From: Chloroflexota bacterium
GTDB lineage: Bacteria; Chloroflexota; Anaerolineae; Aggregatilineales; Phototrophicaceae
Assembly: GCA_023430545.1 (NCBI GenBank)
Contig: JAEZAF010000292.1
Coordinates: 1 to 19,309, forward strand
Reading direction: 5' to 3'
Length of the DNA: 19,309 bases
Under the pieces are notes generated by a model. That model ran no database searches and was not told the DNA's origin. It was given only the letters and a program-made list of their open reading frames with translations. The position numbers and the translations under genes are program-made. Shown piece by piece: positions 7,909 to 14,691 of this stretch (position 1 is the first letter of the stretch; the number at the start of each line of letters is the position of its first letter).

Positions 7909-8328
7909 TCAGCGTGGCATGGAAAGCACGAGCAGGATGATGGCAACCACCAGCACAATCAGTGTCACCACCGCCGCCCCGCCGATCAGCAGCATCCGGT
8001 TCTCGTTGGCGGCACGCTTGTAACGCAGTTTCTTCATCAGCGCGCGCCCGCCCTCATGCTGCGGGTTGAGCTTCAGCAGGCGTTTGAGGAACTGCGCACG
8101 TTCTGCCGGCGTTTTGGCAACGCGTGCCAGCCCATACAGCGCACGTTCGTTACGGTTATCACGGTCGTACACCTGACGGAACATCATCCGTGCGCCGTCC
8201 TTGTTCCCCGCACGCAGTGCGTTCGTGGCTAGCTGTAAGAGCTGTTCATTATCAGCAATATCTGTTTCCCGTTTGACCACTGGCCGAACCCCCCATCCGG
8301 TCGTGAAAGGCATCTGCATCACAGCCAT
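7909..8328 (-). CDS. Short TPR protein with C-terminal membrane anchor
   Basis: The product has up to 139 residues. Its first third matches the TPR-like module of the next two genes (LLQLATNALRAGNKDGARMM, then RAQFLKRLLKLNPQHEGGRALMKKL). After a basic segment (KKLRYKRAANENR) a hydrophobic helix occupies about residues 115-136 and the protein ends three residues later (MPR). It is therefore a tail-anchored form of the family lacking stalk and propeller. The start is uncertain: ATGs exist at 8328, 8319 and 8313 without a good ribosome site, and a GTG at 8280 follows a G-rich stretch and would begin just before the conserved module. It is the first gene of the run leading to 4520, with a 123-base gap to the next start. 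Confidence 0.7.
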   Translation of the reverse strand: MAVMQMPFTTGWGVRPVVKRETDIADNEQLLQLATNALRAGNKDGARMMFRQVYDRDNRNERALYGLARVAKTPAERAQFLKRLLKLNPQHEGGRALMKKLRYKRAANENRMLLIGGAAVVTLIVLVVAIILLVLSMPR

Positions 8329-8476
8329 CGTGAGCGCTTGACAGATACCTCATTGCTTTAAATAGATTGTATTTAAAATCAAGATTGTTCTTATTGTAGC
8401 GCTTTTCTCTGATCGTAACAGTAATGCTTGCCAATCCTTGCGCCTTTCTGATACCTGTACGAGTAGGAAATACGGT

Positions 8477-9739
8477 CTATTCGGATGCCGCCGCCAGCGC
8501 GGAAAGGATCTTCGCCGCCCGCGCATCCCATGTATAGTCCTTAAAGACACGCGCCGCCGCCGCCTGACTCAACCGCTGGCGCAGGGCCGGATCATCCCGC
8601 AGCCGCTGGATCGCCTCCGCCATTGCGGCGGTATCAGACGCCGGAAACAGCAGGGCGTGCTGCTCGTGCTGGATGACATCCGCCCATGCGGGAAAGTCGG
8701 TCGTAATCATCACTGCGCCGGAAGCCCCCGCCGCCATGTACTCGAACAGCTTGATCGGCGATGCATAATGGGCGAAATGCTCTGTATAAGGAAGCGGCAT
8801 CGCCAGCACATCGCAGGCGGCCAGATACGGCGGGACATGGTCAGCGGAGACCTGTCCCATATATCGGAAGTGATCTTCCGGCAGGCCGCAGTCCGCCCAC
8901 TGCGCCCGATACCCATCGATCATCTCTTCAGGGCCGCCCACCACTATCAGCGTGACCGACGGCGTGTCAGTCTGGTCGATCTGACTGATCGCCTCAATCA
9001 GCGTGTCAAGTCCTTTGCTCATCCCCAGCGTTTTGAGGCGGCCAACATACCCGATGATGAACGCATCCGGCGGAATACCAGGCTGCTGGCGGGCATCGTC
9101 CTGCGTCGGCAGATGCTCGAAGCGTGCCCGACGGATTCCGTCATGCGCGACGATGATCGGCGTCGGCGATCGACTGCCGGTTTGCAGGCCGTCGAGCTTG
9201 TCGCGCAGTGGGCCGGTGATGGCCGCCGCCAGATCCGACAGGCGCAGCGCCCAGCGCTGTAAGCGCCGCCCAAAGATGCCGTCCGCCGACTGATGGACTT
9301 CATACACCAGCCTGCGTCCCGGTCGCATCCAGCGCGTCAGCCCGACGAGCACCACCATCAGCGGATCACGGCTGTAAACCACATCCGCCGCCGTGAACAG
9401 ACTGGCGAGGGTCGCGATCAGTGAGAAGGACCCATACTGGAGATAAAACAGCAGGCGATACAGCAGGCTGTCCGGCGTCGCCAGATGCAGCAGATTGATA
9501 CAGGGCAGACGCCGTACCTCAAAATTGCGCTTCACACCGTAGAAGCGCCACAGGTCATCGGTCGCCGCGCTGGTCGCCGCGCTGGTCGCCGTGCGGGGTG
9601 CATGCGGAATACACAGGGTGACCTCAACCGGCAGGCCGTCTGTTGTCTGATCAGCGAACGCCTCGCAGTTCTGGATAATCTGAAGCCCGTGCGCCATCGG
9701 CGAGGGCAGCCGCGCATTTGAAAGATACAGGAATTTCAT
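8477..9739 (-). CDS. Glycosyltransferase family 4 (GT-B fold)
   Basis: The protein has 420 residues, a usual length for GT4 enzymes. The N-terminal Rossmann domain opens MKFLYLSNARLPSPMAHGLQ, typical of GT4 acceptor-side domains. The C-terminal donor domain shows 'IIGYVGRLKTLGMSKGLDTL', then 'VTLIVVGGPEE', and the nucleotide-sugar site 'ASPIKLFEYMAAGASG' containing the conserved Glu. It should transfer a sugar from an activated nucleotide donor to a lipid, glycan or protein on the cytoplasmic side, for polysaccharide or envelope glycan synthesis; the specificity cannot be read from sequence. A 12-bp in-frame repeat encodes ATSAATSAATDD near residues 48-60. The gene is divergent from the M28 peptidase. 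A TATAAT box on the minus strand at 9784-9789 is a plausible -10. Confidence 0.85.
   Translation of the reverse strand: MKFLYLSNARLPSPMAHGLQIIQNCEAFADQTTDGLPVEVTLCIPHAPRTATSAATSAATDDLWRFYGVKRNFEVRRLPCINLLHLATPDSLLYRLLFYLQYGSFSLIATLASLFTAADVVYSRDPLMVVLVGLTRWMRPGRRLVYEVHQSADGIFGRRLQRWALRLSDLAAAITGPLRDKLDGLQTGSRSPTPIIVAHDGIRRARFEHLPTQDDARQQPGIPPDAFIIGYVGRLKTLGMSKGLDTLIEAISQIDQTDTPSVTLIVVGGPEEMIDGYRAQWADCGLPEDHFRYMGQVSADHVPPYLAACDVLAMPLPYTEHFAHYASPIKLFEYMAAGASGAVMITTDFPAWADVIQHEQHALLFPASDTAAMAEAIQRLRDDPALRQRLSQAAAARVFKDYTWDARAAKILSALAAASE
9560..9595 (-). repeat. 12-bp in-frame tandem repeat, about three copies
   Basis: GGTCGCCGCGCT occurs at 9560-9571 and 9572-9583, with a third diverged copy at 9584-9595 (plus-strand sequence). 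It encodes repeated A-T-S-A within a surface loop of the glycosyltransferase N-terminal domain, so copy changes would keep the frame. Confidence 0.85.
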
Positions 9740-9783
9740 AAAGTTGCTGCACCACCTGATTAGAAGTTGGATCGGATCGCGCC

Positions 9784-9789
9784 ATTATA
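9784..9789 (-). promoter_or_regulatory. Candidate -10 box for the glycosyltransferase
   Basis: Minus-strand TATAAT lies 45 bases before the ATG at 9739. No convincing -35 is found at 16-18 bases, so the call rests on the -10 alone. Confidence 0.35.
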
Positions 9790-9910
9790 TACTGCGCGAA
9801 ATCAGATGCAGGACCAGATAATCTTCCCGCCCGCCGCATTTATGACTCCGGCCTGGAAAACCCGAGCCGTACCTCTCCACATGCAACGCCTGCCCCACGA
9901 TTTGCCACTT

Positions 9911-9938
9911 TTCACTCTGAATTCGCGCTATGTATGAT
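9911..9938 (+). promoter_or_regulatory. Candidate promoter for the M28 peptidase
   Basis: TTCACT (9911-9916, 4 of 6 to TTGACA) and TATGAT (9933-9938, 5 of 6 to TATAAT) are spaced 16 bases apart. If used, transcription would begin near 9945, which excludes an in-frame upstream ATG at 9930 as the start and supports 9981. Confidence 0.3.
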
Positions 9939-9980
9939 AAGATCGATGTGTTCTTTTTCTGTAGAGTTGAGAAATGCCTT

Positions 9981-11450
9981 ATGTCCTTGATTCGTGCCCT
10001 TTCCGGGAAAACACACGACGCTGTGGGAACCACTGACAATCCATCTGAACGGCCTGAACCCTCAGTCCGCCTGATGCGCATTGCCCTGATGATGCTGGCG
10101 TGGGTCAGCCTGACCGCGCTGGCCTGCAATCTGGGGGCCAGCCCGGATGACTCGCGTCCGCCCACGCTTGCGCCAAGCACGCTTGCCCCGGTATCGACCA
10201 TCGGCTACAGCACACCGATCCCCGGACAGGAGCCGACACCTACTCTGCCTGCGTCCACACCGATTGCGACCACGCTCTATTCCATGCTCGAGCAGGTAGA
10301 CAGTGACCGGCTGATGCTGCATGTCGCATCGATGGAGAATGTCTACACCCGCCATGTAAACTCGGTTGGCCGTACCGACGGCACCGGTATCTCCGCTGCC
10401 TATGATTATCTCTCCGCCGAATTCGACAGGATCACGCGGGAGTCCGAAGGCCGCCTGATCAACTATTCGCCGCAGCGTTTCACCATGACCTATAACGGCA
10501 AAACCACCGAGCAGCGCAACCTGTTCGCCGTTCTGACCGGATCTGAAGCGGGTGCAGGTGTGATCGTGGTCGGCGCACATTACGACAGCCGTACCGATGA
10601 TCTGTCGAACAGCGACGCCTACGCCCCCGGTGCGGACGACAACGGCTCTGGCGTGGCTGCCGTGCTGGAACTGGCCCGCATCATGAGCCAGTATCAGCCG
10701 CGTGCGACCGTGGTCTTCGCGCTGTTCGCCGGTGAAGAGCAGGGCAATTACGGCAGCAATCACTTTGTCGAGCAGTACATCATGGCGCACAAGATCGACC
10801 TTCAGGTCATGATCAATCTGGACACCATCGGCAGTTGGAATGACCGTCACGGCAATATCAATGACACCGACCTTCGCCTGTTTGCAGACCCGGCGCACTT
10901 TTCGTCACGCTATGCCGGTGAGATGATCGCCTTTATCGCGGACCAGAATCGCACCACCCTCAAGGTCCAGCTTCAGGACAGGATCGACCGCGAAGGCCGT
11001 TTCGGTGACCATAAAGCATTCAGTGACCGAGGCTATGCTGCCGTCCGCTTCATCGAAGCGCTGGAAGACAATCCCAACCGTGAAGGCCGCGACTTCGCCC
11101 AGTATGTCGAGCCGGAATATCTGGTGAAATCCACCCAGACAATCCTGACAATTCTGGTCGCGATGGCGAACGGCCCGCGTCCACCGGACGCCAGTAACAT
11201 CGTCGTCCGCGATAACGGTGACGGCACGCGTCGTCTGGTGTGGCAGCCCATCCCGGATGCCGCCGGATACGTCGTGGCGCTGCGCGTCAAGGACTCCACC
11301 GTTTTCGGGCAGGTGTTTAATGCTGCTGGTTCGGCGACCGCCTTTGACTGCGAGTGCTTCACGTCCGAGCGCTATGCGGGACTGGCGATTGCCGCTGTCT
11401 CTCAGGACGGCATCATGGGGCCGCTGTCCCCGGAATACCGCATGCCGTAG
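9981..11450 (+). CDS. M28-family zinc aminopeptidase, probable lipoprotein
   Basis: The 489-residue product carries the complete M28 di-zinc site in order: His in VVGAHYDSRTDD, Asp in GADDNGSGVAAVLE, the catalytic Glu-Glu in ALFAGEEQGNYGS, Asp in MINLDTIGSW and a late His in FGDHKAFSDRGYAAVRF. It should cleave N-terminal residues from peptides. A C-terminal domain of about 75 residues (RRLVWQPIPDAAGYVVALRV) resembles fibronectin type III. Near the N-terminus, MRIALMMLAWVSLTALAC ends in a Cys that fits a lipobox, followed by a Thr/Pro linker, so the enzyme is probably anchored outside the membrane. The start is uncertain: the ATG at 9981 is used here, while the ATG at 10074 would give a textbook lipoprotein signal but has no ribosome site. 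The gene stands alone on this strand. Confidence 0.85.
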   Translation: MSLIRALSGKTHDAVGTTDNPSERPEPSVRLMRIALMMLAWVSLTALACNLGASPDDSRPPTLAPSTLAPVSTIGYSTPIPGQEPTPTLPASTPIATTLYSMLEQVDSDRLMLHVASMENVYTRHVNSVGRTDGTGISAAYDYLSAEFDRITRESEGRLINYSPQRFTMTYNGKTTEQRNLFAVLTGSEAGAGVIVVGAHYDSRTDDLSNSDAYAPGADDNGSGVAAVLELARIMSQYQPRATVVFALFAGEEQGNYGSNHFVEQYIMAHKIDLQVMINLDTIGSWNDRHGNINDTDLRLFADPAHFSSRYAGEMIAFIADQNRTTLKVQLQDRIDREGRFGDHKAFSDRGYAAVRFIEALEDNPNREGRDFAQYVEPEYLVKSTQTILTILVAMANGPRPPDASNIVVRDNGDGTRRLVWQPIPDAAGYVVALRVKDSTVFGQVFNAAGSATAFDCECFTSERYAGLAIAAVSQDGIMGPLSPEYRMP

Positions 11451-11478
11451 GCAGCATCTAAAAATTGGCGATCGACCT

Positions 11479-11502
11479 GGGCCGGATTCTTCCGGCCCCT
11501 AC
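11479..11502 (-). repeat. REP-like palindrome with GTAG head (copy 2)
   Basis: On the minus strand GTAG is followed by GGGCCGG, an AAGAAT loop and CCGGCCC (perfect 7-bp stem). It lies head-to-head with copy 3, with 22 bases between the GTAG heads, downstream of the M28 gene. Confidence 0.5.
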
Positions 11503-11524
11503 ACGACCATACATTGTGTAATTC

Positions 11525-11549
11525 GTAGGAACACGGCACTGCCGTGTCC
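11525..11549 (+). repeat. REP-like palindrome with GTAG head (copy 3)
   Basis: GTAG is followed by GAACACGGC, an ACT loop and GCCGTGTCC; the arms pair at 8 of 9 positions. Together with its flank (CGTAGGAA and CGCCCG) it aligns well with copy 1 at 3254-3277. Confidence 0.5.
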
Positions 11550-11662
11550 GCCCGTAACCACGCTGTGACTGCCCGACGTTTCCGATCTGCGCTACAATCG
11601 GGGCATTGAACGACGCCCGATTGTTCGCATGTCTGTTACGTCAAACAATGAGGAAGTTCTGT

Positions 11663-12010
11663 ATGGTTAACCCATCCCTGCCATTTGAACCGCTGGAAGT
11701 CGAAGCCTATCACGACCAGTTCCACGAGGCGGATGCGTCGCATCTGCTGCTGGATGTCCGCACTCAGGAAGAATTCGAAGAAGCCCGCATCCCCGGTGCA
11801 GTCAATATCCCACTGGATGAGCTGGAACAGCGCGCAGCCGAAGTCCCCACCGACCAGCCGATTGTGCTGGTATGCCGCAGCGGACAGCGCAGTCAGGTCG
11901 GGGCGCAGATTCTGCGTCACACCGGCCGGACCGATCAGCAGCTTTACAACCTCGAAGGCGGCACCATCGCATGGGCACGTCGTGGCTGGCCGATTGACCG
12001 GGGAGGCTAG
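11663..12010 (+). CDS. Single-domain rhodanese (sulfurtransferase)
   Basis: The 115-residue protein is one rhodanese domain: 'HLLLDVRTQEEFEEARIPGAVNIPLDEL', the active loop VCRSGQRSQV with Cys71, and the closing 'LEGGTIAWARRGWPI'. The Cys carries a persulfide during sulfur transfer between a donor such as thiosulfate or glutathione persulfide and an acceptor. The ATG at 11663 is chosen because GAGGAAG lies 6 bases upstream; earlier in-frame ATGs overlap this site or lack one. A TACAAT at 11593-11598 could be a -10. The stop is followed after 5 bases by the ATG of the CstB-like gene, so the two are cotranscribed and probably act in the same persulfide pathway. Confidence 0.88.
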   Translation: MVNPSLPFEPLEVEAYHDQFHEADASHLLLDVRTQEEFEEARIPGAVNIPLDELEQRAAEVPTDQPIVLVCRSGQRSQVGAQILRHTGRTDQQLYNLEGGTIAWARRGWPIDRGG

Positions 12011-12015
12011 CCCTG

Positions 12016-13416
12016 ATGCTGCTCAAGCACTTCTATAATCCCGACCTCGCGCACTCATCGTATTTCGTCGCCTGCCCCGCCGCGGGGGAAGCCGTGGTGA
12101 TCGATCCCTCGCGTGATGTGGAACCCTATCTCGAATTCGCCCAGTCACGCGGACTCCGCATCGTCGGCGCGGTCGAAACCCACATCCACGCCGATTACGC
12201 CAGCGGCGGCCATGAACTGGCCCATGCCGTCAGCGGGACGATGTTCGTCAGCAGCTACGGTGATGATTATGGCTATGAGCTGGAAACCGCCAGTAATGTT
12301 CAGGTGCGCTATCTGGCCGAAGGTGACGAAATCAAACTCGGTAGTGTGAGGCTCACCGCGCTGCATACCCCCGGCCACACACCAGAGCATCTGTGCTTTC
12401 TGCTGACGGCTGGCGATCAGTCACAGTCGTTCGCGCTGTTCAGCGGAGACTGTCTCTTCGCCGGGGACATGGGCCGCCCGGATCTGCTCGAAGCGGCGGT
12501 TGGCGTGGCTGAAAGCAAGGAAGCAGGCGCACGCGGCCAGTTTGCCAACATGCAGCGCCTGAAGCAGATGCCCGATCATCTGCTGGTCCTTCCCGGACAC
12601 GGCGCAGGCAGTGCGTGCGGCAAGGCGCTCGGCGATGTCCCCGCCACCACACTCGGCTATGAAAAGCTCACCAATCCGGCCTTCCAGTTCGATGACGAAA
12701 CCGCGTTCGTCGAATGGCTGCTGAAGGATCAGCCGGAAGTGCCGACCTATTTTAAGCAGATGAAGCGCATCAACCAGCAGGGCGTCGATCTGCTCGAAAC
12801 GCTGAACTATCCGCGTCCGATTGTCTATGACTCGGAGATCACGATTGCTGCCAGTGCGCTGCTGATCGACACCCGTCCGCGTGATGTCTTCTCGACGGCG
12901 CACATCCCCGGCTCGATCAATGCGTCGATGGATGCCAGCGGCTTCGTAAGCTGGCTGGGCTGGCTGGTGGATTATGAACGCCCGACGTATGTGGTGGTCG
13001 ATGAAAATCGGCTGGCAGAGGTGGTGCGTAAGCTGCGCTCGATTGGGATCGATCAGGTCGGCGGTTATGTGCGGCCAGAGACCGCGATGCGCTATCGTGC
13101 CTTCACACCGCAGCTTCAGCCGCAGGCTGCCGCGCAGGAGCAGGCCAAAGGCGCGCTGATCCTCGACGTGCGCAGTCCGTCTGAACGGGCCGACTCGTAC
13201 ATCCCGGACTCACTGCACATCCCGATGGGGCAGGTCGAGTCGCGGCTTGATGAACTGCCGCGCAACCGAGACATCATCACGCAGTGTGGCAGCGGCGCAC
13301 GCTCGCAGGTGATTGCGACTCTGCTGCAAAAGCATAACTTCTCGCAGATCGCGAACCTTGACGGCGGCATCGACGGCTGGAAGCGCGAAGGTCTGCCCAT
13401 CGAACACGGTCGCTAG
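12016..13416 (+). CDS. CstB-like persulfide dioxygenase with two rhodanese domains
   Basis: The 466-residue protein has three parts. Residues 1-250 are a metallo-beta-lactamase fold of the persulfide dioxygenase type: ETHIHADYASGGHEL (His56, His58, Asp60), HTPGHTPEH (His121), SGDCLFAGDMGRPDL (Asp145) and LPGHGAGSACGKALG. The Tyr after Asp60, replacing the usual His of HxHxDH, is normal for this branch with a mononuclear iron site. Residues about 270-345 are a rhodanese fold lacking the catalytic Cys (PTYVVVDENRL at the loop). Residues about 365-460 are a second rhodanese with an intact loop QCGSGARS, Cys424. This order matches CstB from Staphylococcus aureus, which oxidises low-molecular-weight persulfide to thiosulfate. 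No CsoR/CstR-type repressor is visible beside it. Confidence 0.88.
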   Translation: MLLKHFYNPDLAHSSYFVACPAAGEAVVIDPSRDVEPYLEFAQSRGLRIVGAVETHIHADYASGGHELAHAVSGTMFVSSYGDDYGYELETASNVQVRYLAEGDEIKLGSVRLTALHTPGHTPEHLCFLLTAGDQSQSFALFSGDCLFAGDMGRPDLLEAAVGVAESKEAGARGQFANMQRLKQMPDHLLVLPGHGAGSACGKALGDVPATTLGYEKLTNPAFQFDDETAFVEWLLKDQPEVPTYFKQMKRINQQGVDLLETLNYPRPIVYDSEITIAASALLIDTRPRDVFSTAHIPGSINASMDASGFVSWLGWLVDYERPTYVVVDENRLAEVVRKLRSIGIDQVGGYVRPETAMRYRAFTPQLQPQAAAQEQAKGALILDVRSPSERADSYIPDSLHIPMGQVESRLDELPRNRDIITQCGSGARSQVIATLLQKHNFSQIANLDGGIDGWKREGLPIEHGR

Positions 13417-13429
13417 ACAAACTCACTCG

Positions 13430-13455
13430 GTGGGGGATGGCCTGCGTGCCATCCC
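13430..13455 (+). repeat. Palindrome with GTGG head, possible REP-like variant (copy 4)
   Basis: GTGG is followed by GGGATGGC, a CTGCGT loop and GCCATCCC (perfect 8-bp stem), 14 bases after the CstB-like gene. The shape matches the GTAG elements but the head differs by one base. It has no T-run, so it is a poor terminator on its own. Confidence 0.4.
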
Positions 13456-13510
13456 GCCTCTATGCCAACGGCGCCCACATGCCGCAACCCATTTTTCCTA
13501 TATCCGGGAA

Positions 13511-13543
13511 TCAAAAAGGCAGGCGTACACCAACGTCTGCCTT
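13511..13543 (-). terminator. Intrinsic terminator of rsfS
   Basis: On the minus strand AAGGCAGACGT pairs with ACGCCTGCCTT (one G-T wobble) around a 6-base loop and runs into TTTGA, giving TTTTTGA overall. It lies about 50 bases after the rsfS stop at 13592. Confidence 0.75.
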
Positions 13544-13591
13544 GCATCGTCTGAGATTAAAACGAAGGATGGTGTACTGGGTCTGTCGGGC

Positions 13592-13942
13592 CTACTGAAT
13601 GCTCAGCAGGACATTTGCTTCCGCACGCCACAGACCTTCAAGGTCGTAAAACTGGCGTTTGTCTTCTGCAAACAGATGCACCACGATATCACCGTAGTCC
13701 ATTAGGACCCAACCACTTTCCGCAGCGCCCTCGGTGGCATAGGGCAGCACCTGATACTGCTCTTTGACTTTCTCGCGGACATTGTCCGCCAGCGCCCGCA
13801 ACTGCCGGTCGCTGTTACCACTACAGATCACAAAAAAGTCCGCGATCACGACATCAGGCCGCAGGTCCAGCAGCAGGATGTCTTCCGCTTTGCGATCTTC
13901 CACCACTTCAACGATAAATCTTGCGAGTTCTAACGACTCCAG
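13592..13942 (-). CDS. rsfS: Ribosomal silencing factor RsfS (Iojap family)
   Basis: The family is clear from 'VEDRKAEDILLLDLRPDVVIADFFVICSGNSDRQLRALADNV', 'ESGWVLMDYGDIVVHLF' and 'RQFYDLEGLWRAEANVLL'. RsfS binds ribosomal protein uL14 and blocks subunit joining when nutrients are scarce. The start is inferred: the first ATG/GTG-type codon (GTG at 13906) would cut off the first helix and has no ribosome site. Reading upstream in frame gives LESLELARFIVEVVEDRKAE, the usual RsfS N-terminus, beginning with CTG at 13942, exactly 7 bases after a perfect AGGAGG. With CTG the protein is 116 residues, normal for the family. A TACAAT at 13983-13988 (minus strand) could be the -10. nadD, a frequent neighbour, is absent. 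Confidence 0.9.
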   Translation of the reverse strand: MESLELARFIVEVVEDRKAEDILLLDLRPDVVIADFFVICSGNSDRQLRALADNVREKVKEQYQVLPYATEGAAESGWVLMDYGDIVVHLFAEDKRQFYDLEGLWRAEANVLLSIQ

Positions 13943-13955
13943 AGCCGTTCCTCCT
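13940..13955 (-). promoter_or_regulatory. Shine-Dalgarno and CTG start of rsfS
   Basis: Minus-strand AGGAGG (13950-13955), 7 bases, then CTG (13940-13942). No ATG, GTG or TTG lies in frame between the site and the conserved N-terminus, so CTG is the most likely initiator. Confidence 0.65.
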
Positions 13956-14100
13956 GAGTAGATTGCTGATATTGTTTCGAATATTGTAACATAGTTTATG
14001 TCTGCACAAGCACTCTGTGCTGGTTGTTATGGGATTTCTGACGAATTTCCTAGATATTTCTCAGGATCAGGATGGTCCAGCCCGTCACTGGTGGCCGCTC

Positions 14101-14144
14101 AGCGCAGGATGCTGCTCTTATCAGCGCGAGATGCTGCCCTTATA
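14101..14144. repeat. 22-bp imperfect tandem duplication at the marR 3' end
   Basis: Units at 14101-14122 and 14123-14144 are identical at 18 of 22 positions (shared core ATGCTGC). The right-hand unit encodes the last residues of the MarR protein; the left-hand unit lies past the stop codon (14121-14123). Confidence 0.65.
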
Positions 14145-14591
14145 CTCTATCTCCAGCACATCATGCACCAGCCGCCGCAGCAGATCCATCAGCGTCTGCA
14201 TGTCCTGCTCACCGAGCTGCTGCCCCCAATTCTTCTGCACTTCTGCAACATGCTGTTTGGACCGCAGATGAAAATCCCAGCCCTTTTGTGTAAGGCGGAT
14301 GATCTGCGCACGTTTGTCGGTTGGATCATCCACCCGTTCCAGATACCCGCGTTCGACCAGATAGTCCACCAGATAGGTCATTGCCTGACGTGTGGTATTG
14401 GCACGCTCCGCCAGCTCGGTGATACGGCATCCCTCGGCTGGCAGATAGATAAAGACGGGGTCGTGAATGGGCCGGACATCGGCAAACTGGGGATCCTGCA
14501 TGCGCATTGCCTGAACTTCGACTCCAAGCTGCTCGGATGGGATTCGGAGCAGAGCGCCAATGAGAAAACCGTTGTTGTCCTGAACATTCAT
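14121..14591 (-). CDS. MarR-family transcriptional regulator
   Basis: The 156-residue protein is of MarR length. The winged helix-turn-helix lies at about residues 55-110: 'CRITELAERANTTRQAMTYLVDYLVERGYLERVDDPTDKRAQIIRLTQKG'. The DPTDKRAQ wing and RLTQKG strand are hallmarks of the family. The N-terminal and C-terminal helices would form the dimer. MarR proteins are usually repressors released by small ligands and often control themselves and a neighbour. The ATG at 14591 follows AAAGG on the minus strand, which lies inside a perfect TGTCGA dyad (14595-14610), so self-repression is likely. No effector gene is adjacent on the same strand; the ligand is unknown. Confidence 0.88.
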   Translation of the reverse strand: MNVQDNNGFLIGALLRIPSEQLGVEVQAMRMQDPQFADVRPIHDPVFIYLPAEGCRITELAERANTTRQAMTYLVDYLVERGYLERVDDPTDKRAQIIRLTQKGWDFHLRSKQHVAEVQKNWGQQLGEQDMQTLMDLLRRLVHDVLEIEYKGSISR

Positions 14592-14594
14592 GAG

Positions 14595-14610
14595 TGTCGA
14601 CCTTTCGACA
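14595..14610. promoter_or_regulatory. Candidate MarR operator overlapping its ribosome site
   Basis: TGTCGA (14595-14600) and TCGACA (14605-14610) are perfect inverted arms around CCTT. The minus-strand AAAGG ribosome site of the marR gene falls in the centre, 3 bases before the ATG begins upstream flank, so a bound dimer would sit just downstream of the promoter. Confidence 0.5.
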
Positions 14611-14626
14611 GGATACGAAGATCTCT

Positions 14627-14632
14627 ATCATA
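14627..14632 (-). promoter_or_regulatory. Extended -10 promoter element of the marR gene
   Basis: Minus-strand TGTTATGAT gives an extended -10 (TGn then TATGAT at 14627-14632). The predicted start, near 14620, places the TGTCGA dyad at about +10 to +25. Confidence 0.45.
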
Positions 14633-14691
14633 ACATCCGTGCAAAATTTTTGCGCAATCGCCATCGTAACCATCCCTGATTCTGCATGCTT

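Noticed and set aside
7893..7910. GACCGG/CCGGTC hairpin at the end of the short TPR gene
   Set aside because: Only 6-bp arms, overlapping the stop codon, with no U-tract; too weak to call a terminator.
10062..10898. Minus-strand open frame (about 278 residues) over the M28 peptidase
   Set aside because: The plus strand has the entire M28 zinc site; the antisense translation looks random.
13998..14633. Plus-strand open frame (about 211 residues) over marR
   Set aside because: No recognisable domain, and the opposite strand encodes a clear MarR protein.
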